Source: Membranipora membranacea (taxonomy: Eukaryota; Bryozoa; Gymnolaemata; Cheilostomatida; Membraniporidae). From it: 64,000 nucleotides of DNA. Location: contig OU612066.1 of assembly GCA_914767715.1 (NCBI GenBank), positions 16,373,001 through 16,437,000 on the forward strand, read 5' to 3'. The translations under genes were made by a program, and so were the position numbers. Below the pieces are notes generated by a model that worked only from the letters and a program-made list of their open reading frames with translations, did not search any database and was not told the origin of the DNA. Of this stretch, positions 60,501-64,000 are shown in pieces (positions within the stretch are counted from its first letter, which is position 1; each line of letters starts with the position of its first letter).

Positions 60501-63500
60501 TAATCATTATAGCCTCTAGCACACATAACAGGCTTGATGGATAATTTTTTATGTTTTATGAGCAGGTGATTTGGAAAGAGCCAAAACTTAACTGGGCAAA
60601 CTGCCTAATATTTCATTCCATCTTATAACAAGGTAGATGAACTTGTGAACTAGTGTACCTCGTAGACAGCTTAGCCAGTTATAACTGCAGGGTCTTAAAT
60701 TGGCATCACGCTAGTCATTGTAAGATTGAGTGGACTTGAGAAATTAAAATCCAGATTCAATAAATGGTAAGCTGGCAAGCGTCTTTTACAAGGTTTGGTT
60801 TCCTAATCAATGCTAATTCATTCATAAGCGTGTCCAAATTGATCACAATATTAACTTCCTTTCAATACAAAACCATAGATTTGCACCTAGTTTGCTCTCA
60901 CTTGTCACAGTCATACGATTCCCATTTTTAAACAAATTTCGAAACCCAGTTGTGAGTAAGATGGTCGCATTTTACAAAATGACAAATGTGGTAGAATATG
61001 AACCCAGCCAGCATATCTGCTTCTCAATCAAAAGTTCAGAAACCTCATGCTGAGACCAAAAGCTCACCAAAACTGAAACACACACCTTAATTCATTAACG
61101 TCTTAATCTATTTCAACCTATTAACACCAAAAAACATTAAGACCAAATACAGTTAGGGAGGACTAACTGCTGAAGATCTCCTAGCTAAAACAACCTGTCA
61201 AAATGATATCAAAGAAGCCAACGATCCTCCCTAAAGCACCTCATCCACAGGTGACAGAAGTTAAAATTCACAGATTCACGCTCCTAATGTGCCATAAATC
61301 AATATAATACCCAAACTTTACATAACTCAATAGGCTAAGATGATTATAATGATGGAACAACTGGCTGTATTTGCTGGAAGCCTTCCGCTGTCTCACAGCA
61401 CCACAGAAGCTAGCGAATACTGCGGCACAAAGAGTGAGATAATACTACGCTATAGAGAAGCTCTTTGCTCACCTCAACTCACCTAACCTGTGTGTCCAAA
61501 CTGTGTTGAAATAATGAGTAGCTTTAGTGTGTGCGGAGTGTATTACAATATCATTTAATAATGTTATCAGCCTACCAAATCAGTATTAGATGAAGTAACT
61601 TTAACCATACCTGTTTCTTAATATCTCATAATAGAGTAATAATCATAAGCCAGTGCAGTGACAAACCAATGTCAGACTAGAACAAGCCAAAACCTGGCAC
61701 CCTCACAAGTTACAATATATCGCAAATCAACACAGTCTTATAGCGTGTGTACAAAACAATCTCTGGTCTCACCTGTCGGTCCTATAAAGGGGCACCTGTG
61801 AAGCACTTGCCACTAATGTCCGTATTTACGATGAGAGCAAAGAAAGAGACGACACGGCACTCCAGTAATCAGCCACTCATTTGAATTTATTCATCTACCT
61901 AGCAGCCTCTAATTCATTTGTCAGGCAAAGTCTTTGCAAAATGTAATGGGTACCATCACAAAAGCGCTTTTGTTCAAATAGAATAATGATTTCTATACCC
62001 AAACTATACAATTCCAACAGAACTCAAACAATCCAGCGTATTGGGAGCAGTTGGCAATTTATACAGAGCTTTAAATTTGAGCAAGAGTTAAAACAAACAA
62101 ACCATACACAGGGATATTGTAAAGCTACACAACTCTATTCTTATTTAACCATATTAATAAATAGTTCAGGCCTGATTGCGCTGGACACAAGCAATTTGTA
62201 TAACCAAACTTTGTCCACATTCAACTTTATAAACTTAATTATTGAAATAATTTGCCAATAGTGTACCAACATACCTCTAAACGTATAACATGAAAACAAT
62301 TATTTGATTAAATTGCTTCTAACAGCTTAATAATCTCAATATTAAAAGTAATGAATCGTAAAATAATCAACTATTGTATTGTTAGAGTGTTTACCAGTGG
62401 CTTTACTCGAAGAAAAGCAACAGCGCCCAACTGCTTCATGTAATTGACAGAATGACAACCTTGGAACAACAACCAGCTATGGATCTATTCCTTCAAACTC
62501 TCAATTGTAGGGAATCCCATGCACTGGGCCCAAACCAAAGCGCCCACTGAACTTCCTCTAGCCTTTTTAATCCAGCATCCATCATTTTATCATCCGTACA
62601 TATCAAATATGGCGCCTAATTTAAGGCAAATCGCCAAGTCAAATGCATGTAATCCGAAAACCTTTCGCCAGGTATCTGTGCTGATCTTCTGCCAGTTGTA
62701 ATACCATAGAGCTCAGTGGTGGAGTCACTATTACTTAAAAGAGATGCCAATCCTGGTTAGATCCTGCAAACATATCGACTTCCACCCAAAAAGGTACCAT
62801 GCAATATTCCCTAATATTCTCAGAAAAAAACACTGCATCCATATCCATGAATATCGAATCATTGTTGCTAAACCGAAGTAGCCACAATACCCTGCTTGAT
62901 GTAACAGCTTGACATTAGGCGAAACACAAGGAAATAAATATTCCACACCGAGCAGTATTTGGTTATGCCGGCTGAGCTGGAAGCAACAAATTATCCACCT
63001 TGCTAATCGAAACGAGAGTCAACCTACCATCAATAGATCATTACCGAGCCCTGTCAAGTACCTGCAAACCACAAAGTTGGTAGAGATACTTGATTCACCA
63101 GACGGCTGCTAATCACAAGAATGTTAACAACTTGTTCCACATCAACAAAGGTGTTACCAGTTTAGAGTCTTATCTTCGTTTGGCTATCACTCCATTTTTA
63201 CAGGACCCTTTTATCTCGGTTTGTTAATTGAGCAATTTCACTGCGACGACGACAACACAGCCCAAGTTTGCGTCAACAAATACCATTGGGCTTTATCAGC
63301 AGCAGCAAAGCAACACACAGTTCATATACAAGGTGATAAGAGTGTTAATTTACTCCAATGACAAAGAGTGTCTGATGGCTTGAAGAATGGATTATTCATC
63401 AATACAATGACCTGTGCATTGACGTTCATTCAGCTTTAGCGACAGTGAGGTAAAAGCTTGTCAAGTCAGATATGCTCTTTGCCATGCTGCCAACACAACA

Positions 63501-64000
63501 ACGAGTGGACCACTTGGTGGGTGGTTGACAGTATGAACTATGACGCCCCTTGTATAAGATCAAGTAATAAGTCGTACAAGATCTAGGCTCATATCATGAC
63601 CATACCACAATTCCATAACAACAACCATCATAAAACCTTGGTCTTACTTTTCAATCATTGTCGTATCACCCTTGTCATTCAGCTACATGCAGTGCAGTAC
63701 AACCCAAAACAAGGAGTAGCAAACGAACATTGAACAAACGGAAGAACAGTTATTAGCAGAGGAAAACGATCTCTTAATCAAGAGGCAGCAGCGACATATT
63801 CCTTTCCAGCAACAGCATCATGATGTCCCTTGTTCCAATGAGTTCTGAATCCAATTTTTATATTTTTAAACCCTCAATTTAAACAATATCAAATCTTGTG
63901 AATGACAAAAACTAATTGCGTATCTTCTTTATATGCTTATGTATATCTTAGTCACCAGGGACAGCCCTGCGTCGTACAGTACATACCTAGTCTGAAGGTG
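48247..64000 (-). CDS. BCL9: BCL9/Legless orthologue, Wnt/beta-catenin coactivator (5' end beyond window)
   Basis: Exons 60012-60214, 56136-56343, 54776-54805, 54114-54364, 52071-53027, 51455-51682, 49895-50924, 49014-49301 and 48247-48590 join in phase through every junction (3,539 bp, about 1,180 codons). HD1, the Pygopus-binding box, is in 54114-54364; HD2, the beta-catenin-binding helix, is at the start of the large exon. The rest is low-complexity Pro/Gly/Met/His sequence, as in BCL9 C-termini; KGPNTLQYLP resembles a motif I recall from vertebrate BCL9. The stop TAA is at 48247-48249. BCL9 bridges beta-catenin to Pygopus in the nucleus. A donor at 63986/63987 (CTAG|GTATGT) may end the preceding exon, partly outside the window. 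Introns hold several MITE copies. Confidence 0.85.
49895..50924 (-). other. BCL9: BCL9 exon with candidate C-terminal homology segments
   Basis: The 1,030-bp exon includes ITSSSLVHLAKGVEQIQQTM, which looks like a short amphipathic helix in an otherwise disordered chain, then QVNIQNVNASQQ and TLQYLP. These are the most protein-like stretches of the C-terminal half and are candidates for a conserved C-terminal box of BCL9. Confidence 0.6.
52071..53027 (-). other. BCL9: BCL9 exon carrying HD2 (beta-catenin-binding helix)
   Basis: HD2 lies at about 52674-52760 and reads LTPEQLQHRETQRASLKKIH followed by DMLLANND, like the LxxEQLxHRExxLxxLxxIxxML pattern of animal BCL9 proteins that binds the first armadillo repeat of beta-catenin. 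Glycine/proline/histidine repeats (GHPGHPGHPG) follow, then a basic KSKKRKSS segment near 52140 that could be a nuclear localisation signal. The 957-bp exon is phase 0 at both ends. Confidence 0.85.
54114..54364 (-). other. BCL9: BCL9 exon carrying HD1 (Pygopus-binding box)
   Basis: HD1 reads QVFVFSTQLANRAAESV and then SIISFHLDQPD (about 54130-54260), matching the vYVFsTxxAN-AAeaV...ixxFH pattern that contacts the Pygopus PHD finger. The spacer between the halves (PPQASTSSHK) is longer than I expect in other BCL9 proteins. The donor AAG|GTGAAC joins in phase 0 to 53027; reading through instead would stop 16 codons later (TGA at 54069-54071). Confidence 0.85.
55777..55907. mobile_element. Palindromic MITE family, copy 3, with a G-run
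   Basis: Arms GATCAAGTTTAATCCAATTG-CCTGCATTC and GAATGCAGGCAAATGGACCA surround CACTGGTC-type centre repeats and a G homopolymer near 55856-55867. It lies in a BCL9 intron. Confidence 0.7.
56011..56125. mobile_element. Palindromic MITE family, copy 4
   Basis: Arms TAGACCAAGTTCATTTGCCT and GGAATGCAGGCAATTGGAGT, with CCACTGGTCA/TGACCAGTGG in the middle. It ends only about 10 bp from the splice donor at 56135. Confidence 0.7.
57260..58200 (+). mobile_element. Possible LTR-retrotransposon remnant
   Basis: AATAAAGTTTGGTGACGAGA at about 57528-57547 resembles the LTR end and primer-binding-site region of invertebrate Gypsy elements, which often read TTTGGYGACGAG. A short protein-like stretch after it (GIDSTTLTAITSAFEEFKG, about 57672-57730) could be degraded gag. 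No second LTR, protease or polymerase is visible. Weak call. Confidence 0.3.
60012..60214 (-). other. BCL9: BCL9 N-terminal exon resembling half of a PC4-type domain
   Basis: The exon encodes DFRLYRCKGDP...WQCVAITLDEWKSLIELLQK. PC4 (SUB1) domains have the order VDIREY, a charged loop, then GISLxxEQWxxLxxxI, which this follows closely. The remaining PC4 strands would lie upstream; the partial exon at 63987-64000 ends TFRL in the right phase. It is linked to HD1 by phase-compatible exons 56136-56343 and 54776-54805. Domain assignment is from memory. Confidence 0.5.
60321..60430. mobile_element. Palindromic MITE family, copy 5
   Basis: Arms CAGATCAAGCATGATCCAAT, TTGCCTGCATT and GCAATTTGGATCAAATTTG, TGATCC, in a BCL9 intron upstream of the PC4-like exon. 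The centre differs from the other copies. Confidence 0.65.
60431..63986 (-). other. BCL9 intron; no exon or element defined
   Basis: Mostly AT-rich DNA without convincing exons on either strand. Small open frames (for example 61986-62261) show no splice context or recognisable motif. An alternative promoter cannot be excluded. Confidence 0.4.

Noticed and set aside
61986-62261. 91-codon plus-strand frame in the BCL9 intron
   Set aside because: AT-rich with Asn/Ile/Thr/Gln bias, no motif and no flanking splice or promoter signals.

Overview
This is eukaryotic nuclear DNA, almost certainly from an invertebrate animal. Coding sequence comes as short exons with GT/AG borders separated by AT-rich introns, and transposable elements of several classes are present. 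Two animal-type genes, BCL9/Legless-like and ILRUN-like, lie on the minus strand. BCL9 points to a metazoan and the divergence of its homology boxes suggests an early-branching one (sponge or cnidarian grade), but the species cannot be named from this window.

Region 1 (about 0.3-35 kb) is a cluster of duplicated units of one five-exon gene for a small secreted protein of about 205 residues that I do not recognise. Unit A (minus) and unit D (plus) have complete open frames across all five exons. Unit B is whole except for a 2,112-bp transposon inside exon 3. Unit C keeps exons 1 and 2 but has lost the exon 2 splice acceptor. Unit C' keeps only the end of exon 3 plus exons 4 and 5. Introns and upstream flanks are copied with the exons, so element-free paralogues show the empty site for many insertions: a 5'-truncated CR1/L2-like LINE and a 378-bp MITE in A, the exon-3 element in B, a 2.8-kb long-TIR element and a tRNA-derived SINE in C, and a P-like element with a transposase C-terminus after C'.

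Region 2 (36-40.3 kb, plus) is a decayed gene for a single-pass membrane protein whose cytoplasmic tail is rich in SH3-binding and tyrosine motifs. A 288-bp hAT-type MITE splits the transmembrane exon; the tail also has an in-frame TGA and a frameshift.

Region 3 (41.7-46.5 kb, minus) is a five-exon ILRUN (C6orf106) orthologue with a UBA-like N-terminus and an NBR1-type FW domain.

Region 4 (48.2 kb to the right edge, minus) is a BCL9/Legless orthologue. At least nine exons join in phase and include the Pygopus-binding HD1 and the beta-catenin-binding HD2. Its first visible full exon resembles the C-terminal half of a PC4-type coactivator domain, an unexpected architecture. BCL9 acts in nuclear Wnt/beta-catenin signalling, whereas ILRUN acts on p300/IRF3-dependent transcription in mammals; nothing here links them beyond adjacency.

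Exon borders were placed by hand from splice motifs, reading-phase continuity and comparison between paralogous units.
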